Of a stretch of 64,000 bases of DNA, positions 21,881 through 32,730 are shown one piece after another. Position 1 is the first letter of the stretch. Each line of letters opens with the position of its first letter. The stretch lies in assembly GCF_030272615.1 (NCBI RefSeq), contig NC_081413.1, positions 331,325,302 to 331,389,301 on the forward strand, written 5' to 3'. Below the pieces are notes generated by a model that saw nothing but the letters and a program-made list of their open reading frames with translations, was not told the origin of the DNA and ran no database searches. Made by a program: the position numbers and the translations under genes. The stretch is from Cryptomeria japonica. Its lineage: Eukaryota > Streptophyta > Pinopsida > Cupressales > Cupressaceae.

Positions 21881-23663
21881 GCATAAACCTTGCAAAGATC
21901 AAAGTGACATGTGATTGGTTTGTACCTAAAACTCTTTAAAAACTTCATGATTTCTTTGGACTGGCATGTTATAGTTGGAAATTTATAAGGAATTTCTCTA
22001 TAACAACTCACTCTTTGAAAGACCTAAACAAAAGGGAAGCTTTTTATTGGTCCATAAAGCATAGGAGGCCTTTGAAGGTCTCAAACAAATGCTTGGTTCC
22101 ATGCCACCACTAGCCACCTTTGATTTTTTCATGCATTTTATAACTGAGTTGACATGTTTGGATCATGAATTGATACAATGCGTTTTCAAGACAATCATCT
22201 CATTATTTACTAAGAAGGAAGTTAAGTGCTAAGAAAAGACTCGTGGCCAAATACAAAAAAGCAATGTTGGCCATCTTGCACATTGTGGCCAAGTGGTATT
22301 AATTCCTTGTGGGATAAGGTTCTTCATTAATGAGGACTTGCCAGTGTAGCTTGAAACATCTTTTGACTTGGACACATAAAAAAGGAGTAATAGAAATGGA
22401 TTGATCCATTCTAGACCTAAGAAAGGGAAAGAAAATGAAGTTGATGCTCTGTTTTACCAATATGAGCCACTTGTCCTTCATGCAATGGCATTCAAAATAG
22501 ATTTATCTTCTCCAAGGCTCTCTTCTACTTGAGAATTGACTTCCCACTCATTCAAAAGGCTCTCAGATAGACACAAAAACAAATACCTTCAATTTTGCGG
22601 TTGACAAACTGAAGTGCTCCATCATCAAGACTTCTTTCAATCCAATGCCATCCCCAGTCAAAATTGATAAGTGGTGTTCATGGCCTTCATCTAAAGTCTA
22701 CCATGATCAAAAGGTTAGGATCAAATATTTGTTGTTGTGGATCAATTAAGTATGCTCACTTCATTCCTTGTGATTCAATGCTCGTAAAATTACTGTTATA
22801 TTTCAAAATATTAAGTTGCATGGGATTTGTGAATGCAAAACTTGTGATAGGGGTCACATATTTCAAATTCTTCTATAGCCAAAAGAATCAATAAAGCTTG
22901 CAAAGTTGATATTTAACATTAGTACAACGTACCTCCCTCAAATTGATGGTTAGACTGAATTAGTAACAGATGCCTCCAAATCTCCCTAAGGAGTAGAATG
23001 GTTGTATCTAGCATAGTAAAAATGTAAATAGTACATAACAACTATCTAGATGGACCTCTTTTAAGGTATTGTATGGCTATGACCCCCATCACCCATGGAT
23101 TGATTACTTCAAAAGGGAAAACTTCCAGCACATTCAACACTCTTCATGAGATGCAAAATGTCCTATCCTTTTGAAGAACTCTTTCACTGTGTGTGCAAAT
23201 TGGACGAAAAAGCATGCAAACAACACAAGTTTGAGAGGAAATTCTAAGTAGGGAATGTGATCTTTGTTCAGCTACAACCATACAAACAACAAAAAGTGAC
23301 GAAGAAGGAAAAGTTGAAACTTCAACCATGGTATCGTGGTCCATCTAGGTCCAGGCAAAAGTAGGAAAAGCAACATATGCATTGGATATTCCAAACAAAA
23401 GAAGTATATACAATGTATAGTACGTGTAATGTCTACAAACATAGAGGTGCACATACTACTTCTTAAAATGGTAGAAATGCTAGAGGTGGAGGAGAAGCTC
23501 ATGTTAAAGCATAAAGGAATTTTGGCAAAAGAGACAAAAATGTCAAGCCAAGCCATCATGACTCTTCAAGGTGAAGTGGACAAGTCTGTCGGTAGAGGAT
23601 ACAAAGAGAGAAAATGAAGAGTTTATGGGCAAGCATCCAGACCTTTCAATTTTGTGTGGAAAT
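21881..23663 (+). pseudogene. Old chromovirus, fragment B: RT end, RNase H, integrase, chromodomain tail
   Basis: Continues fragment A across the 8.4-kb insertion. About 21920-22060 reads LHDFFGLACYSWKFIRNF, matching the RT connection segment (CH1 has [18 protein letters not shown]). Integrase remnants: KYAHFIPC at 22748, TYLPQIDG then a stop in place of Gln then TEL near 22925-22960, FKVLYGYDPH at about 23060, and VQLQPYKQQ at about 23270. The tail near 23590-23660 reads EDTKRENEEFMGKHPDLSIL, resembling the end of a chromodomain region. There are many frameshifts and stops. The copia element COP1 interrupts it at 23664. Confidence 0.82.
23659..23663. repeat. Target-site duplication GAAAT, left copy of COP1
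   Basis: GAAAT precedes TGTAAGGAAAG and recurs at 33706-33710. Confidence 0.85.
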
Positions 23664-24616
23664 TGTAAGGAAAGCTTAGTGCGGAAAATGCTCTCCTAGC
23701 ATCAATTCAAAGGGGAATCAAGCAAATGTGTTTTTAAATTCAAATCATAAATCATCAAGATGTGCACTGATGAATAAACAGAATAAACACACAATTATAA
23801 CAGAGAATGGACACCAGATTTACGTGGGAAAACCCTTACGGTAGAAAAACCCACCAACAAAGAAAGATCACTTTATTCACAGTAAACAAAAGATTACAAT
23901 AAAGTTTTTGATTCCTCCTTCACAGGTATTCGTTCTCAGTCTTTCAGATCAACCTCACAAGATAGAACATTACAGTCATTCAATCAACAACAACCACTAA
24001 GAGCCCTCCTGTATCACTGTACACATTGAGTTCCTATCGATCTCCAACAAGTACAGTTCAACCGTCCAATTTGTTCAACTTTTGGGGAGCCCAACCGTCG
24101 ACCACTCTGTGTTCATGGGATTACATTATCCCACATTCATCCGAATCACGAATCGTTAGGCATTAAACTACAAGAGCTCAACTCCTTTAACTGTTCACGA
24201 GGGAAACTTTTGACCACTGACCCGTTTGAACACCCATGGCCTCCAAACACTCATCGGCACAACTCCCACGAACTTAGACCGACAAGAAATCATTGGCCTG
24301 ACCTTGTAATATCCCCAACAATTTTTTTTTGAATTTTAACAAGATTACAATCGCACCAACACCCGTTAGGAATTAGAATAAGAAAAGTAAACCAGCTGAA
24401 AGGAACCCTACACCTTTTGATCACCGAGAGCCCAAGCTGGGAGGGTGAGAGCATACGGTGGCAAGGGATCATTAGATGCAAACTTCTGAAAATGCTTATT
24501 ACAATAATAGGCGGCAAGCCAGCCCCTTCCACTTTCCAACGGGTAAAACAAGGAAACTTGGCAGTAAACCAGCCAAGTAAACAAAACACACTCAAGCACA
24601 AATCACTTTGCAATAT

Positions 24617-24779
24617 TTCAGTGGGAGGACTGAACACTTACAACAAAGCTCAACTCAACCGCTTATGTAGCGGGAGGACAATTACAAACAAAATATCACT
24701 CGATCGCTTATTCAGCGGGAGGACAGAATTACAAAGATCAAATGTAGGTGGCAAGCCAGCCTCTTCCACTTTTCAGTGG
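24617..24779. repeat. Mini-hairpin array in the minus solo LTR
   Basis: CCGCT-TATGT-AGCGG at 24659-24673, CGCT-TATTC-AGCG at 24705-24717 and CCACT-TTTC-AGTGG at 24766-24779, plus a degraded unit near 24617. These are inverted copies of the units in the 13439 LTR. Confidence 0.7.
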
Positions 24780-26008
24780 GGATTTGCTTTACGATCCAGA
24801 AATGGCTATTAGTACTACTATCTAGCCTTACAATAAAGAGATGCAATGCATAGAAAAGAGAGATTATATTGTCCAATACTGATGAATATCTCCAAACTTA
24901 ACACAATTAGTAAACTCAAACCCATCCATAAAGAAATAACACACCACTGATTACTAAACTGAAAATACAATCTGTTGTTTGCATAACACAGAAAATAGCC
25001 ACTACCAAATTCACTATTATGCTCATAACTCACCCAAAACAACTCGGAATGACACAAAAACTTAAGCAAATGAAAGCTATGACAAAGGTGATGCAACCAA
25101 AATCTCAAACTTGCACAGCGAACACCACCAACAGCCAGCACGCAACCAAAGGCAGCCAAGAAATGGTACGGCCCAGCTGGGAAGTACGATTTGCTGCCAA
25201 AAATCAGAATGCACATCAAAACAAACGCCAAGGTAGAAGAATGGTCGCCCTCCCGATAGGCTTCCAATGGGCTAATACCCAAAATGATCGATTGCACAGG
25301 CAGGGAGATATGAACCAATCTTTGCTTCAGCCATACCAAAAACCAGCAACACTGAAAACCACACCACATTGAAAAATTTGAAAATGCACACTGAAAACTT
25401 CACCAACAATGCAACACCCAGCTAGGTACTATGTCTCAAGTACGAAACTGGCTAAACTAGGGAGCAACAACTCCGAAGCTCAAGTTCACTCACCATTCCA
25501 ACAGCATAACGATATGATTTCTTCAAGATAACCAAATGAGGAGCCCATCCTTTGTATTTATAGATTTCTCCCTCTGAAATTCAAATGCAAATGGCGCCCA
25601 AACTCATTTGAAATTCACTTCATTTAATTTCATGTCCCCCTCAAGACATGGCGTCCCCTTTCCAGCCTCCCTAGTCGAACTTTACCAAGGTGCACAAGTT
25701 CAAACTTTGAGAAAATAATATAAAGTGTAGAATGACTTCATTTGGACGCCCACCTAACTTAGGAAATAAAATGGGACTAAGGATAAATAATATAATATTT
25801 TCCTTCCTAAGTCATTCCTCCAAAATATAATTAGTGAAATAATTAAATATTAAACTTTAGAATAAAGTAATAATATTTAATTAGCAATTATAAATCAACT
25901 TCTGATTGCTGCCAAATCAACCATGTGAATGGAAGTGCAAAAAACACTAATCTGAACTGGATTGGAGCTCTGCTCAAGACTGCCAAAAATAGCAATGCCT
26001 GAACTGAA

Positions 26009-26140
26009 ACTTACTAAAAATAGTAAGTCATGAAAACATCTCTGAAAGACATGCTCCTCGAACCCTGTGAGACAGCTCGGAAAACCCAGAAAAACCTCAA
26101 AATCCAGTCAACTGCCACCAACTTACTAAAAATAGTAAGT
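26009..26140. promoter_or_regulatory. Two palindromes ACTTACTAAAAATAGTAAGT
   Basis: At 26009-26028 and 26121-26140, the exact reverse complement of the 13781 palindrome, within the minus solo LTR. Both copies are intact although the surrounding LTR is diverged. Confidence 0.5.
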
Positions 26141-26373
26141 TCAGAAATCACTCAGGAACAGAATGCATGTTAAACCACCATGAATCTCTTAAAAAACCTG
26201 GAAGGAATCCTCAGTTCTTTCTACCAAACTCCAACTAGAACATCCCTGAAAACTACGAAGAATCCTCCTAGAAAATGGGAAACCCTAATTCCTCATTCCA
26301 ATCAGCCTACGAGTCTCCGACATAGGCCAATGGGCCACTGATTACTCCTTACTGAGAAGGGGACATTACAGAC

Positions 26374-26571
26374 CCCTTGCATTAGCATAGCACTCTCCGA
26401 CAAGCCAAGTCACACCAACATGATCTCCATCGGCCTGACTCCTTGCATCAACATAACACTCTCCGACCAGCCAAGTCACACCGACATGATCTCCATCGGC
26501 CTACTCCTTGCATTGGCATAACACTTTCCGACCAGCCAAGTCACACCAACATGATCTCCATCGGCTTGACT
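26374..26571. repeat. 66-bp minisatellite in the COP1 3' LTR
   Basis: Three units beginning CTTGCAT and containing CCAAGTCACACC and ATGATCTCCATCGGC, spaced about 66 bp. Same array as in the other LTR. Confidence 0.82.
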
Positions 26572-26683
26572 GCGGTTAGATTACACCGAAAAGTACAATA
26601 GGGAAAACTAGTTTGAAGTTGAACAGATCTAGACCAGAACGAAGTTGATCAAGTCAAGTGAATTCAAGGCACAAAATCCAACA

Positions 26684-26698
26684 AACTCCCACTTGATG
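26684..26698 (-). other. COP1 polypurine tract
   Basis: On the minus strand CATCAAGTGGGAGTT directly precedes the 3' LTR start TGTTGGATT. Confidence 0.82.
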
Positions 26699-26735
26699 AG
26701 GAATTCACTAGACTACCAATCACTTTCAGATGTCA

Positions 26736-27110
26736 CTAAGAAACATGGGTGCCAAGACCCATCGAATCTGCACACCATTTGAACTTAGCTATGCTCACAA
26801 GTTTTGTCAACGCATCTGCAACATTTTCTAGAGTGCCTACCTTTTTCAGATTTACCTTTCCATCTTCCACCATGTCATGAACAAAGTGATATTGCACATC
26901 AATGTGTTTTGTTCTAGCATGGGAAGTAGGATTTTTTGCCAAACAAATCGCACTCTGACTGTCACAACAAATTATAATTTTACCTGTATTAAATCTGACA
27001 TCTGAACACAACCGCTTAAGCCAAACGACCTCTTGATAGGCACGAGTTGTTGCCATGTACTTTGCCTTTGTAGTGGACAAAGCGACTACAGCTTGTCACT
27101 TGCTCATCCA
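26736..27110 (-). pseudogene. COP1 RNase H
   Basis: Degrades the RNA strand of the RNA/DNA hybrid during copying. The open part (27080 down to 26736) reads STTKAKYMATTRAYQEVVWL, then CDSQSAICLAKNP, then TKHIDVQYHFV and ADALTKLV, the standard copia RNase H signature. It lies just upstream of the polypurine tract. The N-terminal link to RT is out of frame. Confidence 0.9.
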
Positions 27111-28824
27111 ACTGATAGCACCACCATACAACGTGAATATATACCCACTGGTAGACCTTCTCCTATCAATGTCCCCTGCCTAATCAGAATCCACATACCC
27201 ACGAATACTGAGAGTCCTTTGTGAATCAACTGATTTACCATGATAACACAAAGCAAAGTCTGAAGTTCCCCTCAGATATCTGAAAACTCTCTTCACAACA
27301 TCCTAATGCGACCTACCTGGATTTGCCATAAACCTACTAAGTACTCCCACTGCTTGGGCAATGTCTGGTCTAGTACAAACCATTGCGTACATAAGACTGC
27401 CAACAGCACTTGCATAAGGTACCTTCTTCATATCATCAATCTCATCTGATGATTTTGGACTGTCATTAATAGATAGTTTCGTTCCCTACACAACTGGAAC
27501 TACTTGCTCCTTGCAATCAGACATATTAAATCTATCAAGAACATTAGTAATATATTTGCTCTGGCTCAGCCAAAGCTTTCTAGTAGATCTGTCCCTTTTG
27601 ATTTCCATTCCCAGAATGTATTTTGCTGCCCCCAAATCTTTCATTTCAAACTTCAAAGACAATTGAGATTTTAAATTTGAGATCATACCCTTATCATTGC
27701 CAATAAACAACATATCGTCTACATACAAAGCAATAATAAGTATTTGATCACCTTCAGCTTTATAGTAAACACAATGATCAGATTTAGACCTCACAAATCC
27801 CAAAGATAAAACATATGTATCATATTTCTAATACCACACTTTGGGAGATTGTTTCAAACCATAAAGAAGCTTTTTAAGTTAACATACTAGATGTTCTTTA
27901 CCTATCTCCACAAAGTGCTCTGGCTGGGACATATAAATCTCTTCTTCAAGATCACCATGAAGAGAAGTTGTCTTCACATCCATCTGCTCAACTTCAGAAT
28001 CATATGTTGCTGCAAGTGACAAAAGATATCTAATGGATGTCAGCTTAGCTACAGGAGAGAAGATTCCTCCATAATCAATATCTTCCTTTTGAGAATACCC
28101 CTTTGCAACCAGTCTCGCCTTGTACTTTTCAATACTACAATCCGGACCATATTTCTTCTTAAACAACCACTTATAGCCCACAGGCTTTCTACCTTTAGGC
28201 AAGGGTACCAGATCCCAGGTCTCATTCTTCTTCAATGATGACATTTCATCATTCATGGCTTCCAACCAAGAATCTGAATCAAACATGTTGATAGCCTCTT
28301 TCACAGTCCTAGGCTCATCTCTATCAATATGCAAAGCATAGGCACAATTTACATCCAACATTGAATATCCAAATCTTTCTGGTGAATAACCGTACCTATC
28401 AGGTTGTCGCCTTTCCCATGCAGACCTCCTCAATAACTGAGGTGAAGGTTCTTGTTCTCGTTCTTCTTCTAAACTTTTAGAGCTGCTTGAGATCTCCTCC
28501 TTTTCAGGCACACATGGAGTTTGTAGTTCCTCTTTTTTTGGAGCTAAAGGAATTTCAACTACTTTTCTATTTTTTGTCTTTCCTAATTGTAGATCTACTG
28601 AGATAGGTTTCAACTCATGAAAGATAACACTTCTATTGTACAACACCTCAGTAACTGGATTCCAAAGCTTGTATCCTTTCACACCAATGCCATAGCCAAT
28701 GAATATACATTTTTCAGCTTTGTTATCCAATTTTGACCTTTTTACTTCAGGCACATGAGTGTATGCTTCACAGCCAAAGACACGAAGATGTCTTAAAGAG
28801 GGCTTTTTACCTGATCATGCTTCC
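27111..28824 (-). pseudogene. COP1 reverse transcriptase and integrase C-terminal linker, frameshifted
   Basis: The larger piece (28754 down to 27879) starts in the integrase C-terminal region (IGYGIGVKGYKLWNP), passes a low-complexity Glu/Ser linker and enters RT with WLEAMNDEMSSLKKNETWDL, YKARLVAKGYSQ and EQMDVKTTSLHGDLEEEIYM (relatives have AFLHG). A stop ends it at 27879. The second piece (27803-27486) has the active site YVDDM at 27711-27725. Between 27486 and 27110 the frame is lost but SVLG-type RT end sequence remains. The solo LTR at 28825 cuts it from the integrase core. Confidence 0.9.
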
Positions 28825-28933
28825 TGTAATGTCCCCTTCTCATTGATGCTCTTTCAGTGGTCCATTAGCCTATTCCTGAGACCCGTAGGCTAGGTGGAAT
28901 GAGTAATCAGGGTCTAGCATCGATGAAACGAGG

Positions 28934-29067
28934 ACTTACTATTTTTAGTAAGTCAAGGAATGACCATTCTGGTGCCACTATCCTACTGAGTCCTCCTTGC
29001 TTTGCCTCTGGACGCAATGATCATATTTTTCTGAGCATTAATTCTTGACTTACTATTTTTAGTAAGT
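28934..29067. promoter_or_regulatory. Two palindromes ACTTACTATTTTTAGTAAGT
   Basis: Perfect 20-bp palindromes at 28934-28953 and 29048-29067. Each has an 8-bp stem, a TTTT loop and a central CTATTTTTAG (MEF2/MADS-like) core. Confidence 0.52.
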
Positions 29068-30234
29068 GGCTGTGTGGCACAATTCTATTTTTGGCAGTAG
29101 ACAGGGTTCTGAATTCTGCAGCAGTCTGTGGTCGTTCGGGCTCAGTTTCATCCTAGTGGTGATAATAATCAGTGCGGGAGACAATTGCAACATAATTAAA
29201 TATTATTTCCTTATCTTAAGGTTAATATTTAATTAATCTATTTATTGGCTACTGGTTTATTAATTTGGGATTAATGCCTATTTAATCCTAAGTTTGGCCA
29301 AATTCAGTTGTTTTATGGAATGAGAAATATTTTTAGAAGGATATTATTTCACTTTGCATCGCCATTATGTGCCTAAGTGTTTAACGTGGGTCCTCCCCCT
29401 TCTTGGGCGTGAGTTTTGACTTAGGAGAATGGGCGCTACACTTGGGTCTACATGTAAGTGGAATGAAATTCAAATGCAAGCGTGGAATTTGGAGGGATGT
29501 CATTTGAATTTGAAGAATGAAGTTATAAATATGAGGCTTGGGTTCCCATTTGCAGCATCTTGAAAATCTGTAATGTTATGCTGCCGGATTGGCGATAGAA
29601 CTTGAGGCTTCGGAGTGCGTCTCCCTAGTGCTACCCGGTTTCGTACTTGAAATACAGTACCTAGATGTGCCTTGTATTCTTCTACCTTCTCAGAGCTTTG
29701 CCATGGACATCTTGGTGTTGAAGTGATTCTGGAATTTGCCGATTTCCCCTGTGGCTGAAGCACATTTTTGCTCACACCTCTCCGCTGGAGCGCCTGACAG
29801 TTATGGGTATCATTCCTATCTTCCTTCCCAGCACGGGCAATAAAGTTTGTAAGTTTATAGCACGTTTGTTTGAGTTTTGAATTAATTATGCAAAATCGAA
29901 ATTCCTAGTCTAGGCGTGGGTTTTTTGCCTTGCATTGGGATGCGTGCAAATTAATTAAGGGTCTTTTTGGGGTGTTGTTTTGATTGGTTACCATTGCACA
30001 TGTTGTACGGTGGGTTTGGGACTGGTTTGAGCTAATTTGGATGTAAAATGAGGGAGTTATGAGTATTTTGGCATTTCTCTAGGCTACTGGTCTGTGTTTC
30101 CAGCCTACAGATTGGTTGTAACAGAAATTTATATCTTTATTATAGAAATCTGCATTACTCTCCTTCTATCATTTCTATTATTGTAAGGTTAGGTAGTACT
30201 ACTACTAACCAGTTCTATCTTTGTAATTCTCATC

Positions 30235-30492
30235 CCGCTGAATAAGTGGAAGAGGCTGGCTTGCCGCTTGATATGCATCAATTTGTAATTTTCAGTCCTC
30301 CCGCTGAATAAGTGGTCGAGTGATAAGTTCAATGTTTTGGTCCTCCCGCTGAAATATGCGGTAGAGTGATTGTTAATGTAATGTCCTCCCGCTGAAATAC
30401 GCGGTAGAGTGATTGAACTTCAATTTCTTGTAATCTTTCCCTTGGTCGGTTTACCGCCAAGAAGTTTAGTTTCTATCCTGCTGGATAAGCAG
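30235..30492. repeat. Mini-hairpin array in the plus solo LTR
   Basis: CCGCT-GAATA-AGTGG at 30235 and 30301 (one G:T pair each), CCGC/GCGG with an 8-base loop at 30346 and 30389, and CTGCT-GGATA-AGCAG at 30478. The last has both arms changed so that pairing is kept. Confidence 0.78.
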
Positions 30493-30723
30493 AAGGGGCT
30501 GGCTTGCCGCCCATGCATTGTAATTTTCAGTTTGTTTATTGATGCTGACGATCCCCGGAACACCGTATGCTCTCACCCTCCCAGTCTGGGCTCTCGGTGA
30601 ACAAAAGGTGGAAGGGTTCCCTTTCAGTTGTTTTGCTTATTACTCTAACCTTAACGGGCTATTTGTTGTGGATGAATTGTTATTGGCCTGAAAAAACAAA
30701 AAAAAAATTAGTGGGATATTACA

Positions 30724-31718
30724 CTTCCATAGGCGTTTTGTCAACCAATGCTGAAGTAGGAGAATGATTCAATAAGTAACACGCTGTAGCAACTGCCTCA
30801 GCCCAAAATTTTTGTTCTAGACCAGCACTACTCCATCAAAGACCGCTTCAAGCTTTCAGCAACTCCATTTTGTTGAGGAGTATAAGGCGTAGTCTTATGC
30901 CTCTTAATTCCATGGTCTACACAATATTTGTCAAAATCTGCATTGCAATACTCACCACCATTGTCTGTTCTTAAACATTTTATTTTTCTCCCAATCTGAT
31001 TTTCAACAAGATTTTTAAACTCTTTAAATCGAATGAACACTTCTGATTTACTTTTCAAAAAATAAACAAATGCCCTTCTTGAGTAATCATCAATAAAAGA
31101 TACATAATACCTTGACTTAGACAAAGAGGGAACATCCACAAGACCAAAAACATCAAAGTGGACATAGTCCAATACACCAGAAGATTTTTGAGAACTCGAA
31201 TAAAACGAGACATGGTTATGTTTTCCATATACGCAATGTTCGTAGAAATCAAATTCAAGAGTACAATCTATCAGTCCATCTACCAGGTTTTTATTCTTCA
31301 AGGTTTTTAAACCTTTCTCACCAATATGGCCAAGCCTGTAATGCCAAAGCATTGTTTTCTTTGCTGGAAGTTTAACTTCCATAGAGTTTACATCATGTGT
31401 TAACACAATAGTTTTTCCAAACTTTACAGAGACAGTATTACAGCATACGGGTTTGGCATCTAACTTATATAGAGTCCCAATGCGTTCACCCTTAGCTAAT
31501 ACAATAGACCCTCTAGTCATCTTACAACCACCAGACACAAAAGTTACCTGAACTCCAACATCATTCAATTTACTAACAAAGAGTAAATTTCTAGCTAGAC
31601 TTGGTATATGAATAACTTCATCAATTCCCTTTATTCTGCCATCTGGGAACTGGATTCTGACTCTTCCTCTCCCTATGATTTCCAGTGTTGAATCACTCGC
31701 CAGGAACATACGGTTCAT
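30724..31718 (-). pseudogene. COP1 integrase (GAG-pre-integrase and catalytic core), interrupted
   Basis: The frame from 31718 to 30828 reads the protease C-terminal and linker part, then the pre-integrase zinc region LWHYRLGHIGEKGL with FDFYEHCVYGKHN, where one of the two Cys of the HHCC motif is Tyr. The catalytic core follows with HFDVFG (Asp1), LRTDNGGEY (Asp2) and TPQQNGVAESLKRSL (Glu). It would perform strand transfer of cDNA into the genome. The protein is cut by a stop at 30828 and by the solo LTR at 28825. Confidence 0.9.
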
Positions 31719-31850
31719 ACTTTGAGAACCACTCTTTGTGAGATGTCATATGGAATGATGCCCCTGAATCAACTAGCGATACATCATCAAATGCAGACAC
31801 TGCCAAAGCTACTACAAAGGTGTCTGCATCGCTCTGAGAAGACTCAGAAT
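31719..31850 (-). pseudogene. COP1 aspartic protease active-site region
   Basis: The minus strand around 31757-31800 reads DDVSLVDSGASFHMTSH. DSG is the copia-type protease catalytic triad and FHMT the usual following motif. The frame does not stay open into the integrase frame downstream. Confidence 0.85.
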
Positions 31851-32625
31851 CAGAAGTATTCTTCTTCTTCTCCTCCTCTTTGAAATCCTTTCGGATATGG
31901 CCTTTCTACCCACAGTTCCAGCATTTCACCTTGCACTTCTTTCCCAGAGACATTGACCTTTCTTGTGACTTGGATTTGGACTTCTTGTCTTTCTTTTTGT
32001 CTTTTTCCTTTGATCTGCCTCAAACAGCGAGAGCCTCTTTAGCCATCTCAGAAGACTTCCTTCGCATCTCTTCTGACAAAAGTGAAGCAACCACCTCATC
32101 CATTTTAAACTGGGTAGTAGTACTCTCAATGGCCATTACCAAGTGGTCCCATGTGTCAGGCAAGGAACACGACAACAGCATACAATGTTCTTCTTCACTA
32201 ACGGTTACACCGACAAATGTCAGTTGTGCAACAACCATATTGAATGCATTCAAATGATCTGCTACAGACGTTCCTCCATCCGTCTTCAAAGAGTATAACT
32301 TTTTCCTCAAGAAAATTTTTTTCACCAAGGATTTGCCCTGATAAATATGTCCCAATTTCTTCCACAGAGAATGTGCAGTCTTCTCCTCATGAACGTTCAA
32401 TAGAACAGAATCTACAAGGCTTAATCTTATCAGTCCTTTGGCCTTTCGGTTTGCTAAGTCTCGATCTTCTTGCTTCATGCCTGAAGGTTTATTTATAGAC
32501 ACAGAAAACCAAAGATCTCGGTCAACCAGCAAATCTTCAACTTTAAGTTTCCACAACTCAAAGTTTGAGCCATTGAATTTTTCAAAGTCTATTCTCCCAG
32601 AAGTGCTTGCCATCTCAATCTGCAA
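31851..32625 (-). pseudogene. COP1 Gag with damaged zinc knuckle
   Basis: Starts at 32625 (MQIEMASTSGRIDFEKFNGS), about 90 bases from the PBS. It has the UBN2-type copia Gag core: FELWKLKVEDLLV, later KKLYSLKTDGGTSVADHLN and DEVVASLLSEEMRRK. The first frame ends near 32020. The zinc knuckle (about 31905) reads CWNCG, a stop, then KGHIRKDF: one nonsense codon, and the last Cys is Phe. Two lesions make the nucleocapsid part non-functional. Confidence 0.9.
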
Positions 32626-32715
32626 TCAAGACAAATAAACTCTCTACAAGACTCCCACTAAACCAAATTGACACAAAAAACCAACCCTACCCAACAAGGA
32701 TAACACAACTGGCCA

Positions 32716-32728
32716 GGCTCTGATACCA
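32716..32728 (-). other. COP1 primer-binding site
   Basis: GGCTCTGATACCA on the plus strand is the reverse complement of TGGTATCAGAGCC. It lies two bases from the LTR start at 32731 and sets the minus orientation. Confidence 0.92.
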
Positions 32729-32730
32729 CT

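Larger units (their letters stand above)
24305..26370 (-). mobile_element. Solo LTR (minus) in the COP1 3' LTR
   Basis: TGTAATATCCCC at 24305 and GGGGACATTACA ending at 26370 are the reverse-complement ends of the 13439-type LTR. No interior, PBS or second LTR is present. It is flanked by GACCT (24300-24304) and GACCC (26371-26375). The intact COP1 LTR at 33350-33370 reads straight through this point, confirming the empty site. It retains hairpin units (24659, 24704, 24766) and palindromes (26009, 26121). Formed by LTR-LTR recombination. Confidence 0.9.
23664..26683 (-). repeat. COP1 3' LTR, split by a solo LTR
   Basis: LTR sequence occupies 23664-24304 and 26371-26683, about 950 bp, matching 32731-33705. 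It starts TGTAAGGAAAGC and ends ATCCAACA on the plus strand. It includes 66-bp minisatellite units after the interruption. Confidence 0.92.
28825..30723 (+). mobile_element. Solo LTR (plus) inside COP1 integrase
   Basis: Begins TGTAATGTCCCCTTCTC and ends TTAGTGGGATATTACA, flanked by CTTCC on both sides (28820-28824 and 30724-30728). At 1.9 kb it is shorter than, but clearly related to, the 13439 LTR, sharing the palindromes and hairpin array. It has no PBS-linked interior. It separates COP1 integrase residues that are contiguous in COP2 (around 47500). Confidence 0.92.

Noticed and set aside
24818-25369. A 183-codon minus frame in the solo LTR
   Set aside because: It lies wholly inside an LTR, has no domain, and homologous LTRs do not keep it open.
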